The position numbers and the translations under genes were made by a program. A DNA stretch of 64,000 nucleotides. Origin: Devosia nitrariae (GTDB taxonomy: Bacteria > Pseudomonadota > Alphaproteobacteria > Rhizobiales > Devosiaceae). Within the stretch, counting starts at the first letter, position 1, and every line of letters begins with the position of its first letter. Below are positions 53,753 through 62,243 of this stretch, one piece after another. Under the pieces are notes generated by a model, which did no database searches, was not told where the DNA came from, and worked only from the letters and a program-made list of their open reading frames with translations. Location: positions 1-64,000 of the forward strand of contig NZ_BSNS01000007.1 in assembly GCF_030160115.1 (NCBI RefSeq), given 5' to 3'.

Positions 53753-54589
53753 CTAGCCTTTCACGGCGCCGAAGGTCAGCCCGCCGACGATCTGCTTTTG
53801 CAGGAGAAGGGTGACCAGGATGACGGGGAGCGAATAGAGAACAGCGGCGGCGGTCATGGGCCCCCAGGCAAGGCCATAGACCGAGTTGAACTCCGCAATG
53901 ACGATCGGTGCCGTCTTGCTGTTCTGCGATGTCAGCAGGAGCGCGAACAGGAACTCGTTCCAACTCGCAATGAAGCTGAACAGCGCGCTGATCGCCAGGC
54001 CGCTGGGCATCAGGGGAAGGATGATGTGCAGGAAGGCGCCGAAGCGGGTGCAGCCGTCCATGCGCGCCGCTTCCTCGAGTTCCTTTGGCACACCTTCAAA
54101 GAAGGCCGACATCAGCAACAGGGCAAGAGGCACCGCCGTCGACGTATGGGCGAGGACGAGTCCGATTGTGGTGTCCAGCAATCCCAGCGTCTTCATGATC
54201 TGGAACAGAGGCACGCCGAGCGACACCGCCGGCACCATGCGGGTGACAAGGGCGAACAGGAGGAAGAGAACGGTGATCCGGCGGCGATAGAGTGCCGAGA
54301 CATAGGCGGCCGGAACCGCGATCAACAGCGAGAGTAGCGTCGTCAGGATCGCCACGATTGCCGAATTGAGGAATGCGTTCGGCAGCCCCGCCGTACCGAT
54401 GACGGTTGCGAAATTCTCCAGCGATACGCCATCGGGAAAGAAGGACGGCGGGATCTGCTGGACGTCGGCTGCAGGCTTCAGCGACGTCGAGACAAGGTAG
54501 ACGTAAGGCAGGGCATACGACAGCACCAGGAGCAGAGCAGCAGCGTTGATGACGGTCTTGCCGAAGTCATGGGGTGCACGATCAGCCAT
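53753..54589 (-). CDS. Carbohydrate ABC transporter permease, MalG type
   Basis: This is a 278-residue membrane protein with six segments. The EAA loop reads KELEEAARMDGCTRFGAFLH followed by IILPLMPSG, the docking site for the ATPase. The ATG at 54589 overlaps the last eight bases of the MalF gene; the frame is open to 54628 inside it. Residues VFFLF-like segments and FSFIASWNEFLFALLLTS are typical of the MalG family. Confidence 0.93.
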   Translation of the reverse strand: MADRAPHDFGKTVINAAALLLVLSYALPYVYLVSTSLKPAADVQQIPPSFFPDGVSLENFATVIGTAGLPNAFLNSAIVAILTTLLSLLIAVPAAYVSALYRRRITVLFLLFALVTRMVPAVSLGVPLFQIMKTLGLLDTTIGLVLAHTSTAVPLALLLMSAFFEGVPKELEEAARMDGCTRFGAFLHIILPLMPSGLAISALFSFIASWNEFLFALLLTSQNSKTAPIVIAEFNSVYGLAWGPMTAAAVLYSLPVILVTLLLQKQIVGGLTFGAVKG

Positions 54590-55460
54590 TGTCGGTCCTC
54601 CAGATCTTCCAGTAGGCGAGGCCGGCAAGAACGATCATGAATACCAGGAACAGCGTTGCCGATGCCGAAGCTTCGCCAAGGTCCCCATATCGGACCATCC
54701 GCTGGTAGATGTTCATGGAAAACACTTCGCTGGCTTGGCGGGGTCCGCCCTGCGTCTGGATCCAGATCAGGTCAAAGGTCTTGAGTGCGTCGATGCCTCG
54801 AACGATCACGACGACCGCGATGACCGGGCGCATCAGCGGCAGGGTGACGTGCCAGAACCGCTTGATGGCATTGGCACCATCGATCCGCGCTGCTTCAAGC
54901 AGGTCTCTTGGTATGTTCGTGAGCCCGGCATAGCTGACAAGGGCGACAAACGAGGTCGTCAGCCAGATGTCGGCGAAGGCCACTGAATAGATCACGATAT
55001 CCGTGTCGGATAGCCAGTTTATGCCCCTGGGGTCCGGGATGATACCGAGCGCGGTCAATCCGTAGTTGAGGATCCCGATGTCGCCGACGAGGAGAAATCT
55101 CCAGAGCAGGCCCGCGACGATTGGCGAGATCATCAGAGGCAGGGCAAAGATAGTGCGGTGCCAATGAGACCGGTCGGCGATCGCCGAGAAGAGAAGCGCT
55201 GCACCGAAGCCAAAGATAAACTCGAAGCAAAGGGCAAACACCGAATAGCGGAGCGTCCGCTGGGCGGTTTCTAAAATCCGCTTTGAGGTCAGTGCGTCAA
55301 CATAGTTGGCAAGCCCGACCCAAATGCGCCCCGAAGGGTTGATCAGCTCGACCTCGAAGAATGAATTATAGACGAGCAGCGCGACCGGGTAAGCGACGAG
55401 AAATCCCAAAAACAGCACTGCAGGCGCCAGCATAAGAAGCACGAACCTGCGTTCAGACAT
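54582..55460 (-). CDS. Carbohydrate ABC transporter permease, MalF type
   Basis: This is a 292-residue membrane protein with six segments (LLMLAPAVLFLGFLVAYPVA first). The EAA loop is RDLLEAARIDGANAIKRFWH followed by VTLPLMRPV. The start is ATG 55460, with GGGGGGAA upstream; the frame is open to 55874 inside the binding-protein gene, which is meaningless. It overlaps the MalG gene by eight bases, so the two are coupled. With MalG it forms the channel for the sugar bound by the protein at 55526. Confidence 0.93.
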   Translation of the reverse strand: MSERRFVLLMLAPAVLFLGFLVAYPVALLVYNSFFEVELINPSGRIWVGLANYVDALTSKRILETAQRTLRYSVFALCFEFIFGFGAALLFSAIADRSHWHRTIFALPLMISPIVAGLLWRFLLVGDIGILNYGLTALGIIPDPRGINWLSDTDIVIYSVAFADIWLTTSFVALVSYAGLTNIPRDLLEAARIDGANAIKRFWHVTLPLMRPVIAVVVIVRGIDALKTFDLIWIQTQGGPRQASEVFSMNIYQRMVRYGDLGEASASATLFLVFMIVLAGLAYWKIWRTDNG

Positions 55461-55525
55461 CGTTCCCCCCGGTTCGTTGGGCTCCGGGGCGGCATTGGAC
55501 CGCCCCGGTCTGGCTCGATCCGAGG

Positions 55526-56767
55526 TTACTGGCCCAGAATATCGCGAGCGGTCGCCGCGGCATCCTGGAGCAGTTCGGCCACGTTGTCTTCGCATTCCAA
55601 CGCGCCCTGGAAGGCGGGCATGACGGCTTCGTCCACCAGCTCCTGGTAGTCTTCGCTGAGTGGCCGGCCCTTGGTCGCAGGCGCCGAAAGCGTTTCCATC
55701 AACGGGCCGAAATGCTCGTAGCCGGGCTTGCCCATGTAGCTTTCGTAGGCCGAATTCGTGGCTGCCAACCCAAGCGGAGCCTCGATGCCCAGTGCGTTGT
55801 GGGCAACAAGGTATGAGATGAACTGCCGCGCCGCGTCCTTGTGCTGCGAGGTGGACGGAATGACGTTGTACCAAGGGCCGGGAATGGCGGCGATGCCTGC
55901 GGAGCCGGCGATCATCGGCGCGACGCCGACCTTTCCGGTGATCTCGCTGTCCTCAGGGGTCATCTTATAGGCATGGGCCCAGAACTTCATCATGGCCGTT
56001 TGGCCCTGGTAGAATAGGTTTTGCGCCTCGCCCCAGCTGATCTCGAGCGCGTTGTCGGGCACCGACTTGTCCAGGCAGAGCGGAGCTCGGTAGTTCTCCA
56101 GCGCGTCGATATGAGCCTGATTGTCGAGGATGACGTTGCCTGCATCGTCCAGGATCACGCCAGGTGAGCCGGCCTGCAGAACTTCGGCCATCCATTCTTC
56201 GGAAGTGCCGCCAATGACCACCGTGCCATACATGCCGTCCTTGGTGAAAAAGCTCGCCATGTCGCGCCATTGCTGCCAGGTGGCTGGCGGAGCGAGATCG
56301 TAGCCGAACTGCTCCTTGAATGCGGTCTGGTTGGCCGGGTCTTCCCAAAGGTCTTTGCGGTAGAAGACGATCTCGGCATTGGCCCAGGCGGGCATGCCCA
56401 TCATCTTGTTACCCGCATTGGCGTCCATCACGAGGGCGGGCGGGATGTCGGCCTTCACGGCGTCGGTGAACAGATCGGTCAGATCTTCGACATGGGCCGC
56501 AAAGGCCGCATTCCAGACGACATCGATGGTAGCAACGTCATAGTTCGATGTCCCGGACGCGATTTCGGCCGATAGCTTGTCGTAGACGCCCTGATAGGGA
56601 ACCTCCACGAAGTTGACCTCGATGCCCGTTTCCTTGGTAAACGCATCGGCAGCGGCCTGCTGAAGCGAATGGCCGCCGCCTTCGACGAGCACCGTGATGG
56701 CTTCGGCGTGGGCGGCTGAGGTCATCAGCGCCAGCGCGGCCACCGTGCAAGATAGCGTCTTCTTCAT
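55526..56767 (-). CDS. Extracellular solute-binding protein of the sugar ABC transporter
   Basis: This is a 413-residue family 1 binding protein with a signal peptide (MKKTLSCTVAALALMTSAAH, cleaved after AHA). The mature part shows ITVLVEGGGHSLQQAAADAF, TGIEVNFVEVPYQGVYDKLS and NYDVATIDVVWNAAFAAHVE, then GKVGVAPMIAGSAGIAAIPG, typical of the MalE-like fold. The ATG at 56767 follows AGGAGGAG. It is first in the operon next to the LacI operators and sets the specificity, here probably a difructose anhydride or short fructan. Confidence 0.93.
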   Translation of the reverse strand: MKKTLSCTVAALALMTSAAHAEAITVLVEGGGHSLQQAAADAFTKETGIEVNFVEVPYQGVYDKLSAEIASGTSNYDVATIDVVWNAAFAAHVEDLTDLFTDAVKADIPPALVMDANAGNKMMGMPAWANAEIVFYRKDLWEDPANQTAFKEQFGYDLAPPATWQQWRDMASFFTKDGMYGTVVIGGTSEEWMAEVLQAGSPGVILDDAGNVILDNQAHIDALENYRAPLCLDKSVPDNALEISWGEAQNLFYQGQTAMMKFWAHAYKMTPEDSEITGKVGVAPMIAGSAGIAAIPGPWYNVIPSTSQHKDAARQFISYLVAHNALGIEAPLGLAATNSAYESYMGKPGYEHFGPLMETLSAPATKGRPLSEDYQELVDEAVMPAFQGALECEDNVAELLQDAAATARDILGQ

Positions 56768-56827
56768 GTCTCCTCCTGTCATTCTGCACGCGGGACTTGA
56801 CCCGCTGCAGCTCGGACCATATGCACC

Positions 56828-56884
56828 AATGTCGACGTCGTCAATCGCAATGACAACGTCGACATTGCTAATGTCGACGTTGTC
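56828..56884. promoter_or_regulatory. Triple operator of the LacI-type regulator
   Basis: A 15-base element occurs three times in the 172-bp gap between the divergent genes: AATGTCGACGTCGTC (56828-56842), GACAACGTCGACATT (56852-56866) and AATGTCGACGTTGTC (56870-56884). The second is the exact reverse complement of the third, three bases apart, giving a perfect 15-bp inverted repeat. The first differs from the third at one position. They lie on the binding-protein side of the LacI gene, where a repressor would block the operon promoter. Confidence 0.7.
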
Positions 56885-56939
56885 GATTGCAGTCACCGGG
56901 TGGCGGCGCTAGACTCTTTGCGAGCGCGGGAGGGAACGG

Positions 56940-57953
56940 ATGGTTAGTATCAAGGATGTCGCTCGGGTGGCCGGCGTCTCGGATAAGACGGTCTCCCGGG
57001 TGGTCAACCGCGAGCCAAACGTCACACCGGACACGATCGAAAAGGTGCAACTCGCCATTGCCGATCTGGGGTACATCCCGAACCTGGCCGCGCGCAGCAT
57101 CCGCTCGAGCCGGACCAACATCATCGGCATCATCACCGACTTCATATCGACAACACCCTATTCGGGCGACATCGTCAGAGGCGTTCAGGATTGGGCGGGC
57201 GCCAATGGACGTACAGTGCTACTGGCCAATACCGATGGCGACTTCGACAGGGAAGCCAACGTCTGGAGAACCTTCAAGGCCCACCGCATCGACGGCGTAC
57301 TTTACGTCGCCATGTATCACCGCGTCGTGGCGCCTACGGCGGGCGAGGTCACCATACCGACCGTACTGGTCAACTCTCATCCCGAAGAAGGGTACGCCTA
57401 TCCATCGATCGAGCCGGACGACTTTGGCGGTTCCTATGACCTCACTCAACACCTGCTTGCGCTGGGTCATCGCCGAATTGGCTACATAAGGCTCAATCCG
57501 CTCTTGCTGGGAGCCAACCAGCGGCTGGATGCCTTTCTGGCCGCGGCGCAGGCAGGCGGCATTGCGGAAAACGACATAATCATCCGTCTGGGCATGGAAG
57601 GGCCGATCGGTCGCGAGACGAACTATGTTTATCGGGAGGCCCTGGACATCCTGTCTATGCCGGATCGCCCGACAGCCCTGGTCTGCGGCAATGACGAAAT
57701 GGCGCTCCAGGCGTATCTGGCCGCTCTTTACCTAGGCCTTCGCGTGCCGGGCGATATCACCATTGTCGGTTTCGACGACTTCAGGACGGTTTCGCTCGCC
57801 CTCAAACCTGAACTGACGACCGTGGCCCTGCCCTATTACGATCTGGGTTGGCAGGGGGCCGATATGCTGGATCAATTGGTACAGGGCAAGGGCAGCGAAA
57901 CGGAGCGCCGGGTGCTCAAATGCATGGTGGTCACGCGTCAATCAAGTGCCTGA
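56940..57953 (+). CDS. LacI-family transcriptional regulator
   Basis: This is a 337-residue LacI regulator. The HTH and hinge helix read MVSIKDVARVAGVSDKTVSR, then NREPNVTPDTIEKVQLAIAD and the YIPNLAARS hinge. The periplasmic-binding-like core contains HLLALGHRRIGYIRLN, TALVCGNDEMALQAYLAALY and ITIVGFDDFRTVSLALKPEL. The start ATG follows GGGAGGG. It is divergent from the sugar operon with the triple operator between, and probably represses it until the imported sugar binds. Confidence 0.95.
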   Translation: MVSIKDVARVAGVSDKTVSRVVNREPNVTPDTIEKVQLAIADLGYIPNLAARSIRSSRTNIIGIITDFISTTPYSGDIVRGVQDWAGANGRTVLLANTDGDFDREANVWRTFKAHRIDGVLYVAMYHRVVAPTAGEVTIPTVLVNSHPEEGYAYPSIEPDDFGGSYDLTQHLLALGHRRIGYIRLNPLLLGANQRLDAFLAAAQAGGIAENDIIIRLGMEGPIGRETNYVYREALDILSMPDRPTALVCGNDEMALQAYLAALYLGLRVPGDITIVGFDDFRTVSLALKPELTTVALPYYDLGWQGADMLDQLVQGKGSETERRVLKCMVVTRQSSA

Positions 57954-58027
57954 TTGAACGCAACCGTCCGGCGAAGACGCTCCGATGCGGTTCCCGTGAG
58001 CCGTTGGTTGCCTTCAGCGTCTCATTA

Positions 58028-58052
58028 CGCCCTCCGGTCAAACCGGAAGGCG
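58028..58052. terminator. Hairpin between LacI gene and alpha/beta hydrolase gene
   Basis: TCCGGT (58033-58038) pairs with ACCGGA (58042-58047), extended after a C/A mismatch by CGCC (58028-58031) and GGCG (58049-58052). The genes are convergent, so a two-way terminator is plausible. No long T run. Confidence 0.55.
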
Positions 58053-58098
58053 GAATTCAGGGCCTAAGATGCAAAATAGTCTTGAGTTGCCCTAGGGA

Positions 58099-59043
58099 CT
58101 AAACGGCAGCCTGCCGGTCCAGCCACTTCAAAATCGCCTGGTTTGTTTCTTCCGGCTTTTCCTGCTGGATCCAATGGCCGCAATCCAGCGTGACCACGTC
58201 CACATTGGGAACGAACGCGGCCAGTTTGTCGGACTTCGGGATCAAATCACGCTCGCCGTAGATCATGAGTGTGGGTTGTTGGATGATAGGATCAACGTCC
58301 GCTAATAAGCGCCAGTTGCGGTCAAGGTTCCTGTACCAATTGATGCTGCCCGTGAACCCTGCTTTTTCGAAGGCAGAGACGAAGACGGCCAACTCGCTGT
58401 CGCTCATCAACGGCTCCCCGAGCGGTGTTTCTGCTCTGGCGAGATTGATCATTGCCATGCCCGGCTCGGGCTGTTTGAAGGGCACGTTTTTCCGATACAG
58501 GTTGCGAAGGAACCGGAACGTATTCTCGTCCAATATGGCGTCCGCGACGCCCGGCTGTCGATTGAAGTGGACAAAGTAATAGTCGCCGCCAAGTATTTGC
58601 TCCATGAACTCGATCCAGGGTTTTTCTCCGCGCTCCTGGTAGGGCAGGCTCAGATTTATCACTTTGTTTACACGGCTTGGATGCAGCAAGGTCAGCCCCC
58701 AAACAACCATCGCACCCCAATCGTGACCTACAAAGGTGGCATCGTCGTAGCCGTAATGATCGAGAAGCGCGACAAGATCACCTGACAAATGTTCGATGTC
58801 ATAGGCTGTGACTTCGGCCGGGCGGGATGAGTTGCCATAGCCCCGCTGGTTCGGGACGATGACATGGTAGCCCGCTGCGACAAGGGCGGGCACCTGGTGG
58901 CGCCAGGAAAAGGCATGCTCCGGCCAGCCGTGACAGAGCACAATGGGTTTTCCTTCGTTTTCCCGGCCTGCCTCAAAGACTTCGAGTTCCGCGCCGTTGA
59001 CCGAGACGAGGCTGGGCTTGGGAAAGTCGATCGTATTGAGCAT
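58099..59043 (-). CDS. Epoxide-hydrolase-like alpha/beta hydrolase
   Basis: This is a 314-residue alpha/beta-hydrolase. The oxyanion motif is VLCHGWPEHAFSWRHQVPAL (HGxP), the nucleophile is the Asp in FVGHDWGAMVVWGL, the cap region has YRKNVPFKQPEPGMAMINLA and the catalytic His is in VVTLDCGHWIQQEKPEETNQ. This is the epoxide-hydrolase (soluble, bacterial) group, which opens epoxides by an ester intermediate. It is divergent from a WYL-type regulator across a candidate operator at 59088-59112. Confidence 0.9.
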   Translation of the reverse strand: MLNTIDFPKPSLVSVNGAELEVFEAGRENEGKPIVLCHGWPEHAFSWRHQVPALVAAGYHVIVPNQRGYGNSSRPAEVTAYDIEHLSGDLVALLDHYGYDDATFVGHDWGAMVVWGLTLLHPSRVNKVINLSLPYQERGEKPWIEFMEQILGGDYYFVHFNRQPGVADAILDENTFRFLRNLYRKNVPFKQPEPGMAMINLARAETPLGEPLMSDSELAVFVSAFEKAGFTGSINWYRNLDRNWRLLADVDPIIQQPTLMIYGERDLIPKSDKLAAFVPNVDVVTLDCGHWIQQEKPEETNQAILKWLDRQAAV

Positions 59044-59087
59044 TGCATATTCACCTTGCTGACATGTGCAGCCGCTGCCTAAAGGCG

Positions 59088-59112
59088 AATGGTGCTAAAT
59101 TTTGACACCATT
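59088..59112. promoter_or_regulatory. Candidate operator for the WYL/YafY regulator
   Basis: AATGGTG (59088-59094) and CACCATT (59106-59112) form a perfect 7-bp inverted repeat with an 11-base AT-rich spacer between the divergent hydrolase and regulator genes. Dyads of this size and spacing are typical of YafY-like operators; the link is inferred from position. Confidence 0.55.
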
Positions 59113-59131
59113 GAATGGTCAGCGTTGCCAA

Positions 59132-59851
59132 ATGACAGCTCGCCTCCGACAAGACGCCATCGTGCGCAGCCTTCGCCGCAACGGTACTTCGACGGTCGCT
59201 GACCTGGCGGGGGAGGTTGGCGCGTCCAGGCGCACAGTGTTGCGTGACATCAAAGCGCTCCGCGATGAGGGCTTTGTCATTCATTCTGAACCTGGCCGCG
59301 GGGGTGGCCTGCAACTGGATCCGCAATCGGTTCAGACCACGGCGCGGCTCTCGGTTGCCGAGGTCTTTGCGCTTCTCATCAGCGTTGCATCGATGCGTGC
59401 AGCCGCAAGCTTGCCCTTTTCGGGTCTCGCAGATGCTGGGCTTGCCAAAATCGAGAGAGCCTTGCCGTCGGACAAGTTGCGCGACTTGCGCCGGTTTCTG
59501 GATTGCTTGTACGTCGGGCAACTTTCACCGCAGGTGGACATCTCGGATATGGGAGCGATGGACCCTGCGCTGCTACCCGCATTCGAGACGGCATTTCTCC
59601 AACGGCGGCACCTGCGCATCCAATATCGTGACGCAAAAGAGGCCGTAACCAACCGAAATGTTGAGCCGCAAGCCATGCTGATCTTGCCACCACTATGGTA
59701 TTTGGTGGCCTGGGACCCAGCGCGCAAAGGCTTCCGTCATTTTCGTATGGACCGGATCAGCCGACCGGAAATCGACGAAGACGCAACGTTTCAGCGACGA
59801 CATGTGCCATTCGAAAATCACGTCCGCCCAATTCGCGATCTATCTCGCTGA
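59132..59851 (+). CDS. HTH-WYL (YafY/DeoR-type) transcriptional regulator
   Basis: This is a 239-residue regulator. The HTH reads RNGTSTVADLAGEVGASRRT then VLRDIKALRDEGFVIHSEPG, the HTH_11 type of YafY proteins. The C-terminal WYL domain contains RHLRIQYRDAKEAV and LPPLWYLVAWDPARKGFRHF, where WYL is replaced by WYLVAW as in many members. The ATG at 59132 is chosen; a TTG at 59102 lies in the operator. It probably represses the divergent hydrolase gene. Confidence 0.88.
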   Translation: MTARLRQDAIVRSLRRNGTSTVADLAGEVGASRRTVLRDIKALRDEGFVIHSEPGRGGGLQLDPQSVQTTARLSVAEVFALLISVASMRAAASLPFSGLADAGLAKIERALPSDKLRDLRRFLDCLYVGQLSPQVDISDMGAMDPALLPAFETAFLQRRHLRIQYRDAKEAVTNRNVEPQAMLILPPLWYLVAWDPARKGFRHFRMDRISRPEIDEDATFQRRHVPFENHVRPIRDLSR

Positions 59852-59901
59852 ACTTCGTACATTGACCAGCATTTGAGGCACCGGGGCTCTGCGTCTCCGT
59901 C

Positions 59902-59920
59902 CGATAGGCCCGGCCTATCG
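59902..59920 (+). terminator. Hairpin after the WYL regulator
   Basis: CGATAGGC (59902-59909) pairs with GCCTATCG (59913-59920) with a three-base loop, followed by TGTTT. It fits a Rho-independent terminator of the plus-strand regulator. The following 155 bp before the minus-strand gene's stop at 60076 hold no recognised gene, only a stop-bounded plus-strand frame ending ARKAQFLSQAI. Confidence 0.55.
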
Positions 59921-60075
59921 TGTTTGGGTGTTCTCTGTTGCAACGCTGAGGCCATCTGTTGGAGCTGGCATTGTTGCGGTTGGCTCTGGAGGACGACTTT
60001 GGCGCTCGCCGTCAGGCCTCGGCCGCCCGCAAGGCCCAGTTCCTCTCTCAGGCCATCTGAATTTTGCTCATTTGG

Positions 60076-61512
60076 TCACTGCGGTTCGCTGTCGAAACAG
60101 GCGCGGAGCAAATTCATCCCTTCTTCGATGTGGGCCGTGGGAATGGCGCCATATCCCAGCATGATCCCGGCTCGTGAGGCTGCGCCGACGGCGAACCGTG
60201 ACAGGACCTGGACAGCAACGCCGCGATCGGCGGCGCGGCGGGCAATTGTGGCAATGTGGTCCACCGACATTGTCCGGGCGAGAGCGGTGAGATGGAGCCC
60301 CGTCGTCGACGGGACGAGCTCGAGATGCTCGGCAAAATCACGCGAGATCGCGGCCGAGAGGATCCGGTGCCGTTCCCGGTAGACTGCGCTCACCCGGCGG
60401 ACGTGACGCGCAAACGCACCCTCGTCGATGAAACGCGCGAGTGCCGCTTGCGCGAAGGCCGATGAATGCCAGTCGCTGACGAATTTGGCTTTGTGCAGGG
60501 CCGCTCGCAGCGATGGCGGCGCCAGCAGGAAACCCAGCCGAAGCGTCGGCAGCATGGTCTTCGAGAAGGAGCCGACGTAGACGACCCGGCCGTTTTCGTC
60601 GAGCGTCTGCAACGGCTCAAGAGGACGGTCGCCGAAACGGAACTCGCTATCGTAGTCGTCTTCGATAATGGCCGCGTTGTGCCGCTCGGCCCACGCCAGC
60701 AATGCCTGCCGACGCGCTAGCGTCATCGTCACGGAAAGCGGAAATTGATGAGAGGGCGTGACATAGACGGCCCGGATCCCGCGCGGCAGCGCATCGACGA
60801 CCAGCCCCTGGCGATCCACCGGTACGCCGACCACGCGAATGCCCAACGACTTGAACAACTGCCTCGGAGGGCCGTAGCCCGGATCTTCGACGGCAATTGC
60901 GTCCCCCGGCGCCAGCAGGACGCGTGCCAGGATATCGAGCGCCTGTTGCGTACCGTTCGTGATAACGATGTCGTCCGCGAAAGCCCTGATCCCTCGAGAG
61001 ATGCCAATGTGGCGGGCGATTGCGACCCTGAGGTCGCCATGTCCGGCGGGGTGCTCATAAACGCCGGGGGCCGTTTCGCCCGAACGCAGCGCCCAAGTCA
61101 CCGACCGCCGCCATGACCTCGCCGGAAACAGGGACGCATCGCAAAGCCCAGCGCGAAAGTCGAACCGAACTGTCTCGAATGTAAGAGGCGGTGCGATCGC
61201 TTCCCAGATCGAGCGCGGCTGGAGCGCGCCGGTGGATCGGCGTCCTGCCTTTTCGCGCCCGTCGAGCGTGACCGCTTCGCTCACGAACGTCCCGGACCCC
61301 TGCCGGGATGTCACGAACCCTTCCGCGGCGAGCTGTTCATAAGCCACCGTCACGGTGGCACGCGACACGGCAAGCGTGCGCGCCAGTTCGCGGCCAGGCG
61401 GCAGAAGGTCGCCTGGTCGCAGCCGCCGATCGAGAACCGCGCGCCGGACCTGGCGGTAGATCTCGCCGCTGAGGTCCTTGCGCCCGACCAGGCTGATGTG
61501 AAAGGCCGTCAT
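60076..61512 (-). CDS. MocR-family regulator (GntR HTH fused to aminotransferase fold)
   Basis: This is a 478-residue fusion. The N-terminal winged HTH reads RPGDLLPPGRELARTLAVSR then ATVTVAYEQLAAEGF (GntR type). The rest is an aspartate-aminotransferase fold with VTNGTQQALDILARVL-type motif, IIEDDYDSEFRFGDRPLEPL and the PLP lysine in YVGSFSKTMLPTLRLGFLLA. Such proteins bind PLP and regulate amine or vitamin B6 genes (GabR, PdxR). The ATG at 61512 fits MTAFHISLVGRKDLSG; the frame is open to 61578. It is divergent from the cytochrome/methyltransferase operon. Confidence 0.92.
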   Translation of the reverse strand: MTAFHISLVGRKDLSGEIYRQVRRAVLDRRLRPGDLLPPGRELARTLAVSRATVTVAYEQLAAEGFVTSRQGSGTFVSEAVTLDGREKAGRRSTGALQPRSIWEAIAPPLTFETVRFDFRAGLCDASLFPARSWRRSVTWALRSGETAPGVYEHPAGHGDLRVAIARHIGISRGIRAFADDIVITNGTQQALDILARVLLAPGDAIAVEDPGYGPPRQLFKSLGIRVVGVPVDRQGLVVDALPRGIRAVYVTPSHQFPLSVTMTLARRQALLAWAERHNAAIIEDDYDSEFRFGDRPLEPLQTLDENGRVVYVGSFSKTMLPTLRLGFLLAPPSLRAALHKAKFVSDWHSSAFAQAALARFIDEGAFARHVRRVSAVYRERHRILSAAISRDFAEHLELVPSTTGLHLTALARTMSVDHIATIARRAADRGVAVQVLSRFAVGAASRAGIMLGYGAIPTAHIEEGMNLLRACFDSEPQ

Positions 61513-61529
61513 GGTCCTAGAGTAAACGA

Positions 61530-61560
61530 AATTGGCCTGCCCGAAAATGTATGAATTGGC
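61530..61560. promoter_or_regulatory. Direct repeats, candidate MocR binding site
   Basis: AATTGGC occurs twice in the same orientation (61530-61536 and 61554-61560), 24 bases apart, in the gap between the divergent MocR and cytochrome c genes. MocR proteins such as GabR and PdxR are known to bind direct repeats upstream of the regulated gene. The match is of type and position only. Confidence 0.45.
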
Positions 61561-61657
61561 ACTTCTGCCAGTCCTCATGCTCTCCTAAGATACGCCGGAC
61601 GGCAATCAGCGGAAGCAACCTTGCTGCCGCTCCGCTAGCAAATCAGCAGAGGAGACG

Positions 61658-62182
61658 ATGCATCGCAATGCGTTCCGTCTGGCATGTGCGGCGGCGCTTG
61701 CCACGCTATCTGCATTCGCAACTCAGGCCGACGAAGCGCAGGTCGCCCGTGGCAAATATCTCGTGAACCTGGGTGGATGCCACGATTGTCACACACCGGG
61801 CTATTTCCTCGGCCAGCCCGACATGTCGCGCTATCTCGGCGGCTCGGACGTAGGCTTCGAGATTCCGGGGCTGGGCATGTTCCTCGGGCCCAACCTCACC
61901 CCGGACGAGGCGACCGGCCTGGGCGGGTGGTCGGACGAGGAAGTCGCCACCGCCCTCACCACGGGCAAGCGACCCGATGACCGCGTGCTCGCGCCAATCA
62001 TGCCCTATCACGCCTACAGCCAGCTGACGGACGAAGACGTGCAGGCGATCGTGGAGTTCCTGCGCAGCATCCCCGCGGTCAGCCACGAGGTACCAGGTCC
62101 GTTCGGTCCCGGCGAGACGGTACCGACCTTCATCATGCGCACGCTCCCGCCCGGCGAGACGGCGGCGCGAGCGCCGCGCTGA
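61658..62182 (+). CDS. Exported monohaem cytochrome c
   Basis: This is a 174-residue protein with a signal peptide (MHRNAFRLACAAALATLSAF, cleaved after ATQA). The haem site is GGCHDCHTPGYFLGQPDMSR (CxxCH). The rest, RYLGGSDVGFEIPGLGMFLG and APIMPYHAYSQLTDEDVQAI, fits the cytochrome c subunits that accompany alcohol or aldehyde dehydrogenases, where PMPYxxYxxLTDEDxxAI is typical; the late Met is the likely sixth ligand. Ribosome site GAGGAGA. An upstream or downstream dehydrogenase is not present; the next gene is a methyltransferase 61 bases on. Confidence 0.92.
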   Translation: MHRNAFRLACAAALATLSAFATQADEAQVARGKYLVNLGGCHDCHTPGYFLGQPDMSRYLGGSDVGFEIPGLGMFLGPNLTPDEATGLGGWSDEEVATALTTGKRPDDRVLAPIMPYHAYSQLTDEDVQAIVEFLRSIPAVSHEVPGPFGPGETVPTFIMRTLPPGETAARAPR

Positions 62183-62243
62183 ACCCGACGCGGCTTCTGC
62201 TGCCCAACGAACACGCCATCGACTCAATTTGCGGGAGATGATC

